Part shown: piece after piece, positions 1 through 7,338 of the stretch
Layout: each line of letters begins with the position of its first letter
Position numbering within the stretch: position 1 is the stretch's first letter
DNA from: a virus
IMG/VR virus record: IMGVR_UViG_3300013005_000043
Location: 1-59,057 of that record
Direction: 5' to 3' (one strand)
Length of the DNA: 59,057 nt
Notes under the pieces: generated by a model
Told to the model about the DNA's origin: nothing
Seen by the model: only the letters and a program-made list of their open reading frames with translations
The model's database searches: none
Position numbers and translations under genes: made by a program

Positions 1-300
1 GTGATTTTAACACCCGATTGCCAGTTGAGCGTTTCATTTCCGCTGCTATCTTTAAGTTGACGATTTTGCCAATCAATTGATGTCTTATTGCCAGTGTCAA
101 TTGTAGTTCGGTTTTGCCAGTCTACTGAATTGTTGGAACCTGTATCTCGTAGTAGTCCGCCGCCCCAATTAACTGTGAATGCTCCCGGACCATTATCTAT
201 TTTTAGCAATCGATCGTTCCAGTTAACTGACTGCGAACTCACAGTATCAACTAATCTGCGACCCTCCCATGCGACACTAAGTATAGTACTACTATCATAT
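1..300 (-). repeat. W-x-x-R-x-L protein repeats in fibre gene
   Basis: In the minus-strand translation, units such as SVAWEGRRL, SVNWNDRLL, SVDWQNRTT, SIDWQNRQL and TLNWQSGV recur every 15-20 residues. Each has a conserved Trp and most have Asn-Arg/Asp-Arg. This looks like a degenerate coil repeat of a fibre shaft or adhesin, and it continues beyond the window edge. Confidence 0.6.
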
Positions 301-1781
301 AGATCTCTATCATCAGCATTAATGCTTGTTGATCCCATTATATCATTAATGGCCCTAGTGACTCCACTAAAATCTAATGCAGTTACATCAGTTAATCCAT
401 TAAATGTTTGTAAATTAAATGAACCAGTTACTCCCAATGAACCTGTAATTTCTGCACTTCCGGTATATGGGAACGTAGGTGTACTTGGAGCATATGATGC
501 ACTTGTAGCAAATGACGCAGATGCTACACTCAAAGAAGAAGTAGCTACTGCCGTTGGTGTTCCGATGCTATTACCTACTAAAGTATATCCTGGTTGTATG
601 TTTTGAATTTCAATTTGGCCAGGGTTAAGGATAACAGCTTGACCATTTATCCCTACTCTAGTTACAATGCCTAACAATTGCACACTATTAGGATATGGAG
701 GTCTAGAAGTTGTAATTCCACTTCCTGTGTTAGTAAATAATTCTTGTCCTGCTTGATATGCAGTTGTATTAATGTTTGTTAAAAGACCAGAAATCAATGC
801 TTTACCAGTACCACTAGGTGCGATAGTTTCACTTGCTATATAAGTAGCCGGCATTCTAGCCGGGTTAGATGCATCGGCTATATAAACATCGGAATTAGCA
901 CCGGTTGCTCCTGATACGAATAATGGTATTCCGGAAATAATAGAAGATGTTTCTCTATTCCTTACGGTTTCATACATTGATTTTACATACTGTAAGGATA
1001 AATTTCCTGCACCATCTGTTTGTATATAGGATTCATTGCCATTATCTGCACTAGGATATATTAATCCGCTAGCCGTTAAGCCAGTTGCTACGTTAAATTG
1101 TGTTGCATATGAAGATGTTGCTGCATACGAAGCACTTATTACGTTTTGTATAGAAGATGTGGCAATTGCTATTGCTACGCCATTTGCATTACCAACCCAC
1201 GTATAGCCTTGTTGTATATTTGGTAAATCATTATAATATCCGGGCCCGTTAATTACACCCGATCCATTAAGTGCAGATTTTTCAACGTTACCTAATTTTT
1301 GTACTAATATTGCAGACCCCGTTGGTCGTATGTTTGTATAGCCGCCGCCAGCAGCAACATAAACTGAATCACCAGCTGCAAATGCTGAAGTATTAACACC
1401 GTTTATAAATCCGTTAATTAACCCTAAACCTTCATCTCCATTATTTAATGTTTCGCCGGCAATTACACCTGCGGGCATTCTTAATGGATTTGAAGCATCT
1501 GCGGGCCATACGCCGGCAATGTTTCCTGAAGTGCCTGATCCAGTTATATAACAAGGGGTTCCTTTGGCAATAGTAACACCGGATACATTTTTAATTGAAA
1601 TAGCAGTATACTCTACATTAGAAAAAGATAAATTGCCAGCACCGTCTGTTTGTATGACTTGTCCAGATATACCATCAACTGTCGGATATATCAATCCACT
1701 CGCAGTAAGTGATGTGGTTACGTTTAATGAATTTAACGCGGCATCGGAGCCAGACGTTATGACCTTTTTCCAAGATGGCAT
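1..1781 (-). CDS. tail fibre-like protein, C-terminal end cut by window edge
   Basis: The frame is open from an ATG at 1781 to the left edge, so about 593 codons are seen and the stop lies outside. The N terminus, MPSWKKVITSGSD, matches the start of the next gene (MATWKKVVVSGSN), an N-terminal signature of fibre-like proteins in marine T4-like phages. Two diverged copies of a domain of about 190 residues follow (residues ~25-212 and ~235-417). The end visible here holds repeats of about 17 residues with the pattern S-x-x-W-x-x-R-x-L, suggesting a repetitive beta structure. The composition is rich in G, S, T, A and N, as in phage fibres. AAAGGAAAACGAT precedes the start. The role in host binding is inferred. 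A leader of about 80 bases that is unusually GC-rich separates the start from the promoter motif. Confidence 0.8.
   Translation of the reverse strand, partial: MPSWKKVITSGSDAALNSLNVTTSLTASGLIYPTVDGISGQVIQTDGAGNLSFSNVEYTAISIKNVSGVTIAKGTPCYITGSGTSGNIAGVWPADASNPLRMPAGVIAGETLNNGDEGLGLINGFINGVNTSAFAAGDSVYVAAGGGYTNIRPTGSAILVQKLGNVEKSALNGSGVINGPGYYNDLPNIQQGYTWVGNANGVAIAIATSSIQNVISASYAATSSYATQFNVATGLTASGLIYPSADNGNESYIQTDGAGNLSLQYVKSMYETVRNRETSSIISGIPLFVSGATGANSDVYIADASNPARMPATYIASETIAPSGTGKALISGLLTNINTTAYQAGQELFTNTGSGITTSRPPYPNSVQLLGIVTRVGINGQAVILNPGQIEIQNIQPGYTLVGNSIGTPTAVATSSLSVASASFATSASYAPSTPTFPYTGSAEITGSLGVTGSFNLQTFNGLTDVTALDFSGVTRAINDIMGSTSINADDRDLYDSSTILSVAWEGRRLVDTVSSQSVNWNDRLLKIDNGPGAFTVNWGGGLLRDTGSNNSVDWQNRTTIDTGNKTSIDWQNRQLKDSSGNETLNWQSGVKI
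531..1709 (-). repeat. tandem duplication of a ~190-residue domain in fibre gene
   Basis: Copy 1 covers about 1709-1147 and copy 2 about 1079-531. Both start LTASGLIYP, share QTDGAGNLS, then ADASNP-RMPA and end near Q-GYT-VGN and A-ATSS. The offset is 630 bases (210 codons). The DNA has diverged well beyond the protein, so the duplication is old. Confidence 0.7.
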
Positions 1782-1862
1782 ATCGTTTTCCTTTTGTGTT
1801 GTGGTTGGTTACATACACTTATGCCGTGCGTGTGCCCACTTCCTTGCGGCCTACAACATTTA

Positions 1863-1872
1863 ATATAAATAT
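1863..1872 (-). promoter_or_regulatory. late-promoter-like motif for fibre gene
   Basis: The minus strand reads ATATTTATATTAAA. It lies about 80 bases before the ATG at 1781, the longest leader of the set. It partly overlaps the stop of the small upstream gene. Confidence 0.5.
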
Positions 1873-2048
1873 CATTGTTTTAGATATTGCTCTTGTAATT
1901 TTAGTATGATATTGTAGAATGTTTCTACTTGATCACCGCGCACAGAAACATCTTTTAATAACAACAACAAAAATTCGATTTCTTGTTTTGTTAAATGAAT
2001 GTGCGTTTCGGGTTTAGATGCTGATTTTAATTTGTCAATTATGCTCAT
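1872..2048 (-). CDS. small conserved-looking phage protein (58 aa)
   Basis: A 58-codon frame starting MSIIDKLKSASKPETHIH and ending LQEQYLKQ. It fills the gap between two fibre genes, starts 15 bases after the preceding stop and ends at the promoter motif of the next gene. The segment HLTKQEIEFLLLLLKDV is helical and amphipathic. I recall similar short proteins beside fibre genes in marine T4-like phages but cannot name a function. The clean packing between neighbours and the coding-like composition support it as real. Confidence 0.6.
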   Translation of the reverse strand: MSIIDKLKSASKPETHIHLTKQEIEFLLLLLKDVSVRGDQVETFYNIILKLQEQYLKQ

Positions 2049-2063
2049 AACTAGTTATTTATT

Positions 2064-2900
2064 TTATGAATAAATGTATATATCTCCGGTATTAGTATCA
2101 ACATGTATTGTTCCAAAGCCATTACTAACACCACCGTAAACTGGTGCAGCACTTGGTGAAGTTAAACTAGCTTCTACGCCACCTGCATAAACTGCCGGAG
2201 AAAATGAATTGCTTGTTGCATTAAATGATGAAGTGAATCCCCATCGTGTAGTACCAGAATCGTATCCGTATAGTTCCCCAATGTTTTGCGTACCTTGTTG
2301 TATAACAATACCACCATCTCCGGTTGTATTTGATCCAGAAGCAAACAATACAAATCGATCACCTACTAGTAAATTTTGTGTATTTTGGAATGATGCTGTA
2401 CCTAATACAACTAAATCACCTGTCAATGTTAATCCAACAAATGTAGGAGAATCTCCTGTTTCCAATCCTAAATCGATTGTCGATCCAGCTACACCATTTG
2501 TTGTAAGTAATGCTTGCCCTTGAGCTGGACTCGATAATACTGATGCAGATACTACTGAGCTGCCTGCTAATATTTGTGCTTGAGTAATGCTATCACCTAA
2601 ATCAACAGAAACGCCTGCGATTGTTATTTCGGAATTAAGTATGCTAGTGTTTGGAATAAGACTTAAACCAAATGTTAGTGTATCGTTAAGTGGATTAGCT
2701 GATATAGTTAAACCTTGACCTGACGAAGATGCAAATGATAAACTTGCGGTTGTACTACCAGCAATTAAATTTGTTCCATTAAATGATGCGGTACTATAAG
2801 CATTTTTTGCTCCTAACGTTCCTGCAGTTAGATATCCAGCATCGTTATTTAATTGTGAAATATTACTACCCGATACTACTACTTTTTTCCAAGTTGCCAT
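2064..2900 (-). CDS. tail fibre-like protein (278 aa)
   Basis: The protein begins MATWKKVVVSGSNISQLNND, the same N-terminal type as the fibre gene downstream, which suggests a common attachment site on the virion or a shared adaptor. The middle is rich in S, T, G and N with short beta-like stretches (LTLTGDLVVLGTASF). Near residue 180 is NLLVGDRFVLFASGS, and the C terminus, GTIHVDTNTGDIYIYS, resembles the last strand of a fibre tip. It has no chaperone-type intramolecular peptidase motif that I can see. The start follows an AATAGGAACATAAAAC leader and the promoter motif at 2919-2928, so it may be transcribed on its own. Confidence 0.7.
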   Translation of the reverse strand: MATWKKVVVSGSNISQLNNDAGYLTAGTLGAKNAYSTASFNGTNLIAGSTTASLSFASSSGQGLTISANPLNDTLTFGLSLIPNTSILNSEITIAGVSVDLGDSITQAQILAGSSVVSASVLSSPAQGQALLTTNGVAGSTIDLGLETGDSPTFVGLTLTGDLVVLGTASFQNTQNLLVGDRFVLFASGSNTTGDGGIVIQQGTQNIGELYGYDSGTTRWGFTSSFNATSNSFSPAVYAGGVEASLTSPSAAPVYGGVSNGFGTIHVDTNTGDIYIYS

Positions 2901-2918
2901 GTTTTATGTTCCTATTTT

Positions 2919-2928
2919 ATATAAATAT
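2919..2928 (-). promoter_or_regulatory. late-promoter-like motif
   Basis: The minus strand reads TTATATTTATATAAAA. It ends 18 bases before the ATG at 2900, inside the region just after the stop of the upstream gene. Confidence 0.6.
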
Positions 2929-2933
2929 AAGCA

Positions 2934-3266
2934 TCAATCTAAACCTACAAAAAAAGATCCAGATGTAAAATACATTCCGCCATTTGGTGCCGTACTTGTT
3001 AATTCAATGCTTTGCGTTGCTATAATTACTACTCCACTTTGTGATACTGTTAATATTGGTTGATTATTAAAATTTTTAATTAAAAATATATTGTTTATGT
3101 CACTTCTAATTTCCAATGAACCGGTGATTACTGCACTACCGGAGAATGGAAATGTATTTCCGCCGCCGCCGCCATTTAAAGCAAATGATGCAGTAATGGC
3201 ATAACTAGAAGAAATATTAAATAAAGATCCGGTTTGTAATTGTCCGGGTCTAAACTGACGTGCCAT
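2934..3266 (-). CDS. short tail/fibre-associated structural protein
   Basis: A 110-residue protein beginning MARQFRPGQLQTGSLFNISS. The chosen ATG at 3266 overlaps the preceding stop in a TAATG arrangement and has AAAGGGAG about 9 bases upstream. An ATG at 3275 would sit directly against that ribosome site and is less likely. The sequence has ASFALNG, five glycines at about residues 32-36, then SGSAVITGSLEIRSD, a pattern common in phage fibre and adaptor proteins. Position between the gp15-like gene and two fibre genes suggests a virion role. No enzyme motif is seen. Confidence 0.65.
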   Translation of the reverse strand: MARQFRPGQLQTGSLFNISSSYAITASFALNGGGGGNTFPFSGSAVITGSLEIRSDINNIFLIKNFNNQPILTVSQSGVVIIATQSIELTSTAPNGGMYFTSGSFFVGLD

Positions 3267-4489
3267 TATTGCCATCTCCCTTTAACTACAACAACATCTT
3301 GTGCATTAAGCGTATATCCTAATTCTGCAGTATCAAATACAATTGTTTGCGTTGTGATATCACTAGGTGTCCATGTATATACTGCTTTATCAATGTATTG
3401 TCCATTAATGAATATATCAAATTCATTTTTAGATGCAATTGCCAATGTTACTGGATTAATTGCAGCAAATGATGAAATTGTTACGGTAGTTGCATTTGAA
3501 TATGTTGCAATTTTTTCGGTTATATTAGTTAAATACGTCATTGCTTGTGCATTGATACTAACATTGACTCCGCCGCCTGATATAATTGCAGTGCCGCCGC
3601 TCATTATATTAGTTTGCAGCTGTAATAACTGAGCTGGAATTTCTAATGTTTCAAATATGTTGTTATCAACATCAACAACTTGATCAAATGTTACTTTCTT
3701 TATAGAATACATTTTCTTAATGGTTGACATTCGAACTTCTTGTTCTGATAACAATGTTCCTAAAACAGATAATGGAATTGATGCTCGAACTAATCGATCT
3801 TCTCCAATCGTATTTACCGTTTCAAATGATATTGATCCGATAGTTGTAGGAAATTTATTTGCATCATTTCCCCAAGAAAATCGACCATATGGTAAAATTT
3901 GATCAACTAATTCATTCATTTGTGTAGTAAAATCACACCATAACATCATATCATATTCTACAGTAACATATTTTGGTATATCAATAATATAAAATTGTTC
4001 TGATGGTTGCGGATTATTTTTTGGAATTGGAAACAATTCATCTTCATATCTATTTCTAGAATTATATTTACTTCGATGTACTATATAGTTTGCTGCATTA
4101 GGTCTGTTCACATCCAATGTTTTTTGTGCATCTCTTTCTCCTACAGAATTACGTTTTAGCATAATTAATGGAGATTGCAACATGCCCTTTTCATCACGTA
4201 AATAGCCTAATCTACGTACATTATCCCATTTTTCTCCGTTTGAAAATATCACCGGAACTGGTACTAATTCTTTATTCGCAGTTACTTGTGGTTGAATTTC
4301 ATTTTCAATATACCATTTAATTGCAAAATCAATATCGTAAATTGTTCTTTGTTTTGTTCGAACAACATCATCATCCCGACGAGTTTGCATTGCTCTGTTT
4401 AACGATAGATCAGGCGTTATTCCTTCCGTTCTTTGCGGATTTGGTTTATTTGTTTTTCTATCAATATCCTGTCTATTTAATCTAGGCAT
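3266..4489 (-). CDS. 15: gp15-like tail terminator / tail completion protein
   Basis: T4 gp15 caps the tail and joins it to the neck. Residues about 48-290 follow the gp15 pattern: IDFAIKWYIENEIQPQ, then VPVPVIFSNGEKWDN (compare T4 VPITYASKEHF), then YDMMLWCDFTTQMNELVDQ-ILPY (compare T4 YEDDMFQIVEQILPY). At 407 residues it is much longer than the T4 protein of about 270. The extra length lies mainly in the C-terminal 130 residues, which look like a separate beta domain (FDIFINGQYIDKAVYTWTPS). It sits directly downstream of two neck-protein genes, 2 bases from the previous stop, as expected for this module. The family assignment rests on short motifs read by eye. Confidence 0.7.
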   Translation of the reverse strand: MPRLNRQDIDRKTNKPNPQRTEGITPDLSLNRAMQTRRDDDVVRTKQRTIYDIDFAIKWYIENEIQPQVTANKELVPVPVIFSNGEKWDNVRRLGYLRDEKGMLQSPLIMLKRNSVGERDAQKTLDVNRPNAANYIVHRSKYNSRNRYEDELFPIPKNNPQPSEQFYIIDIPKYVTVEYDMMLWCDFTTQMNELVDQILPYGRFSWGNDANKFPTTIGSISFETVNTIGEDRLVRASIPLSVLGTLLSEQEVRMSTIKKMYSIKKVTFDQVVDVDNNIFETLEIPAQLLQLQTNIMSGGTAIISGGGVNVSINAQAMTYLTNITEKIATYSNATTVTISSFAAINPVTLAIASKNEFDIFINGQYIDKAVYTWTPSDITTQTIVFDTAELGYTLNAQDVVVVKGRWQ

Positions 4490-4491
4490 TA

Positions 4492-5007
4492 TTATCCTTT
4501 AAATGAAAATGCGTTATCTCCGCCTCGTCTTAAATTTTTAATACCCAATGGCGTTTGTCTTGTTGCATGTGCATTACACATAATAGAAACACTATAACCA
4601 TGACTATCACCATTTGGCCATGTTTCTGGATTTTTTCCTACAAAGTATTTGTTTGCATCGATACTATCTAATTCATAGTATTCATTATCCCAAAATACAA
4701 TGTCGCCAGCTTCTGGATAAAATCCTGCCCGTTCTACTAAATCTCTAGATACGCCAAAGGTCAATGTTCTTGTATATGAATGTCCGTAATCATCCATAGT
4801 TGATGATTTATCATCTTTAGTTATAATACATGGCAATAAGATTGAATCATAATATGATTTAGAATCAGATTCTCCGTATATATTAGATTCGGTTGTATCT
4901 AAAATCAATTTATAGAATTCAATTTCAGTATCAACAACTGCATTAATTATTTCTTTATTAATTGATGCTAAAAATTTAGCATCTCGCATTGTTCCAAATA
5001 GTGCCAT
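4492..5007 (-). CDS. 14: gp14-like neck / head-tail connector protein
   Basis: A 171-residue protein placed between the gp13-like and gp15-like genes, the usual position of gp14. Features include an N-terminal helix (FLASINKEIINAVVDTEIEFYKL), the YGESDSKSYYDSILLPC segment and a beta-rich domain (GDIVFWDNEYYELDSIDANKYFVG). The last segment fits head-tail connector folds in which a protein checks a surface and reads 'electrostatic' loops. An AAGGAGAAACC ribosome site precedes the ATG. The position argues for a neck role more strongly than the sequence does. It is shorter than T4 gp14 (about 256), so a general connector protein is the alternative. Confidence 0.6.
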   Translation of the reverse strand: MALFGTMRDAKFLASINKEIINAVVDTEIEFYKLILDTTESNIYGESDSKSYYDSILLPCIITKDDKSSTMDDYGHSYTRTLTFGVSRDLVERAGFYPEAGDIVFWDNEYYELDSIDANKYFVGKNPETWPNGDSHGYSVSIMCNAHATRQTPLGIKNLRRGGDNAFSFKG

Positions 5008-5016
5008 GGTTTCTCC

Positions 5017-6243
5017 TTATGCAACATATATTTTTAATGGAATCTTTGCTTGCATTTCTAATAATTGCGTTGCTTCTGCATTCTGTCTTGTTATCATTTG
5101 TTCTCGAGTCATTTTTTCTAAAAATTCTCGAAGTTGAGTTATCAATGTTTCTTTTTCCGATTGGCCTTGTGATGTTAAATCAGCACCATTAAGTGTTACC
5201 TCACCATTTGGAATAGGAATACTACTGTATTTATTACGTATAAAGCCTAACATTTCTTTTGATAATGCTAATGCATATCTAAATATCCACGCACGCCCCA
5301 TATCATTAATTCTACTGTATGTTTGATAGTTATATGGTATATTTGATGCGTCCGTAATAACACCTCGCATAAGTGCTGTATTGCCAAATAAGACGGCTTC
5401 ATTAGTTTTGCCATCATCGAAAATAACATCAACAAATACTTTATCAAAAAATGGTGTTGCAGATGACGATCCGGTTGGACGTACTGGCACTGGCCAAAAT
5501 TTAATATCATCTCCATGTATTTCAAATGAATATTGAGATTTTCTAATTTGATCATTAAATTCAATCGATTGCAATCTCATCAAATCTGCATGTATTGGCA
5601 TCATCATAAATGATACTGATGGTGAAAATCCACCAAAATCAAATGCATCAAGCAACTGTTGCGAACCTAAGCCTGTTCCCACAAATGGATCAAAATATCT
5701 TACGATAGCAGGTGGAGCATTATGAATTACTCGTTTTATTTCAACCGAACTAGTAGTTAAAATAATACCTAATGATTTAGATACTGCAGTTCGTATGCTA
5801 TACGTTTGTTGTCCGGGTTGAATATCAAACTGTACGGTATGCCATTTTAAGTTACCGCCGCTGTCTGCTTCAGTTCCATATGCTTTTGATAGTTTAGAAA
5901 CATATCCAAATGAATTTCCAATCAATGCATCGGTAAAACTATTTCCGGATAAGAAGCTTGATCCGGTTTGGACTCCTAACGTACTATATAAATTATTAGC
6001 AATATTTACTTGGTTTACTTGATTTGAATATTCAACTACTGCAGCTTCTAATGCTGTATAAAAATTTACAGCTTGAAGTTCAACATCTAAAATTGGATAT
6101 CCTAATGTTTGAGCTGCCATTTTGGCAAACTTATCTGCATGAGATTGAAATGTAGCATCAGTATCAAAAAATCCAAATGGAGTACTACCAGTTGTAAATG
6201 AAGAACTGCCGGGCCAAATTGGGCGATTTTCTGAATAATCCAT
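5017..6243 (-). CDS. 13: gp13-like neck protein (head completion)
   Basis: A 408-residue protein with a segment familiar from neck proteins of marine T4-like phages: DATFQSHADKFAKMAAQ, then LGYPILDVELQAVNFYTALE and YSNQVNQVNIANNLYS near residues 28-88. In T4, gp13 and gp14 form the neck that closes the filled head before tail joining. The middle is beta-rich (VQFDIQPGQQTYSIRTAV), and the C-terminal part is helical with a charged coiled-coil segment (LREFLEKMTREQMITR). It has its own promoter motif at 6261-6270 and leads the gp13-gp14-gp15 operon. Length exceeds T4 gp13 (309), as in other environmental phages. Confidence 0.7.
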   Translation of the reverse strand: MDYSENRPIWPGSSSFTTGSTPFGFFDTDATFQSHADKFAKMAAQTLGYPILDVELQAVNFYTALEAAVVEYSNQVNQVNIANNLYSTLGVQTGSSFLSGNSFTDALIGNSFGYVSKLSKAYGTEADSGGNLKWHTVQFDIQPGQQTYSIRTAVSKSLGIILTTSSVEIKRVIHNAPPAIVRYFDPFVGTGLGSQQLLDAFDFGGFSPSVSFMMMPIHADLMRLQSIEFNDQIRKSQYSFEIHGDDIKFWPVPVRPTGSSSATPFFDKVFVDVIFDDGKTNEAVLFGNTALMRGVITDASNIPYNYQTYSRINDMGRAWIFRYALALSKEMLGFIRNKYSSIPIPNGEVTLNGADLTSQGQSEKETLITQLREFLEKMTREQMITRQNAEATQLLEMQAKIPLKIYVA

Positions 6244-6260
6244 CTCTACACTTCCTTTTC

Positions 6261-6270
6261 ATATAAATAT
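6261..6270 (-). promoter_or_regulatory. late-promoter-like motif for neck operon
   Basis: The minus strand reads TGATATTTATATGAAAAGG, followed by AAAGGAAG and the ATG at 6243. The spacing to the start is 17 bases. Confidence 0.65.
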
Positions 6271-6935
6271 CAGTATGTTTCGTTTAGAAGTTTCAAAATT
6301 TCATTTAATGATTCATGTCGATGATTATCTAATAAAATGATTTCATTAACATATTTTGACTTAGTCAATTTAGGAACTTCATGTACTGCTGAATCATTAC
6401 CAAATTTTAAATCTATTTGATATCGATCACCTGTTAATATCATAATACTTTCTTTACCTAAACGAGATACAACCATTTGAAGTTGTTGTTTAGTTAAATT
6501 TTGAAATTCATCTACAATACATACTGCATGATCAAATGTACGACCTCTAAAATGTGCTAAAGAAACTAATTCAATATTTTCTTCTTTTTCCATTTTTTCT
6601 AAAATTTCTGGTTTATTATAAACCTTACGCATATTACTACGTAGTGGCACTAACCATGGTTCCATTTTTTCTGATAATGATCCAGGTAAGAATCCGTTAT
6701 CTTCGTTTGATACTGTTGGTCTTGTTATAATAATTTTATTGATTTGTCTTTTAAAAAATAAATCTAATGCAACTTGTACTGCTAACAATGTTTTACCAGA
6801 TCCAGCTTTACCTAAAATAAAATTAAATGGTGTTTGTAATATTTTTGATTTTGCTTGTTTTTGTTCTTCTGACAATGTGATGGAAAACTTAACATCGGTT
6901 TTTGGTGGAGTTTTCTCTCGATTCTGAGTAGTCAT
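6270..6935 (-). CDS. phoH: PhoH-like ATPase
   Basis: PhoH-family P-loop protein of 221 residues. The Walker A motif GKAGSGKT lies at residues 42-49, TRPTVSNEDNGFLPGSL at about 71-87 is typical of the family, Walker B is CIVDEFQNL near 139-147, and MILTGDRYQID follows, as in bacterial PhoH. The family is common in marine phages, and its phage role is unsettled (an RNA-linked helicase/ATPase or phosphate-stress function has been proposed). It lies between the capsid gene group and the neck genes and lacks its own promoter motif. It probably shares the transcript that begins before 7232. The N-terminal 20 residues are charged and probably flexible. Confidence 0.9.
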   Translation of the reverse strand: MTTQNREKTPPKTDVKFSITLSEEQKQAKSKILQTPFNFILGKAGSGKTLLAVQVALDLFFKRQINKIIITRPTVSNEDNGFLPGSLSEKMEPWLVPLRSNMRKVYNKPEILEKMEKEENIELVSLAHFRGRTFDHAVCIVDEFQNLTKQQLQMVVSRLGKESIMILTGDRYQIDLKFGNDSAVHEVPKLTKSKYVNEIILLDNHRHESLNEILKLLNETY

Positions 6936-6956
6936 AACTAACCTTGTTTTAATTTG

Positions 6957-7232
6957 TTAAAATAATTTTGTAAGTGTCGATTGTTGAAGATTCATATCTT
7001 TTAATGTTTCAATTTTACCTAAACACATTTTTCGTATAGCAAAAAACGTTTGTTTTGGCGGATATGGCGTCATAACTTTTATTTTAATTAATTCTTTATC
7101 TGGTCCTAAATCTCGTTCTATATGTACCATTAAAACTAATCGTATAGCTCGAATTCGATCTAATACATCGATAAGACGACCTGCATATCGTATTTCTGCA
7201 AACATTTCGTATTTATGTCTTTCTACTGCCAT
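6957..7232 (-). CDS. conserved hypothetical protein between capsid and phoH genes
   Basis: The start is placed at 7232 (MAVERHKYEMFAEIRYAGR) because TAAAGGAAAC lies just before it and the promoter motif lies just before that. A longer reading would begin upstream of the promoter. The resulting 91-residue protein has a basic, alternating hydrophobic pattern (RLIDVLDRIRAIRLVLMVH), then VMTPYPPKQTFFAIRKMCLG. No known domain is recognised. It leads a two-gene unit with phoH. Confidence 0.65.
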   Translation of the reverse strand: MAVERHKYEMFAEIRYAGRLIDVLDRIRAIRLVLMVHIERDLGPDKELIKIKVMTPYPPKQTFFAIRKMCLGKIETLKDMNLQQSTLTKLF

Positions 7233-7242
7233 GTTTCCTTTA

Positions 7243-7252
7243 ATATAAATAT
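7243..7252 (-). promoter_or_regulatory. late-promoter-like motif
   Basis: The minus strand reads TATATTTATATTAAAGGAAAC and then ATG at 7232. It lies just downstream of the capsid-gene terminator, so a new transcript begins as the previous one ends. Confidence 0.7.
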
Positions 7253-7261
7253 ACAACCAGT

Positions 7262-7288
7262 AAAAAAGGGTGACCGGAGCCACCCTTT
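7262..7288 (-). terminator. Rho-independent terminator after the capsid gene
   Basis: On the minus strand an 8-bp stem AAAGGGTG/CACCCTTT with an 8-base loop is followed by a run of T. It lies about 50 bases past the capsid stop codon and would isolate the abundant capsid message from the genes downstream. Confidence 0.85.
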
Positions 7289-7338
7289 CATTTTTAATTA
7301 GTTAATTCGTTAAATTAAAAGCTAATCGAAGTTAACTA

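Noticed and set aside
88-606. Long open frames on the plus strand opposite the fibre genes (also 1564-1863, 2209-2523, 3240-3632)
   Set aside because: They lie antisense to well-supported minus-strand genes, have no ribosome site, and their composition (T/S/V/P-rich) is what complementing G/S/T/N-rich fibre codons gives.
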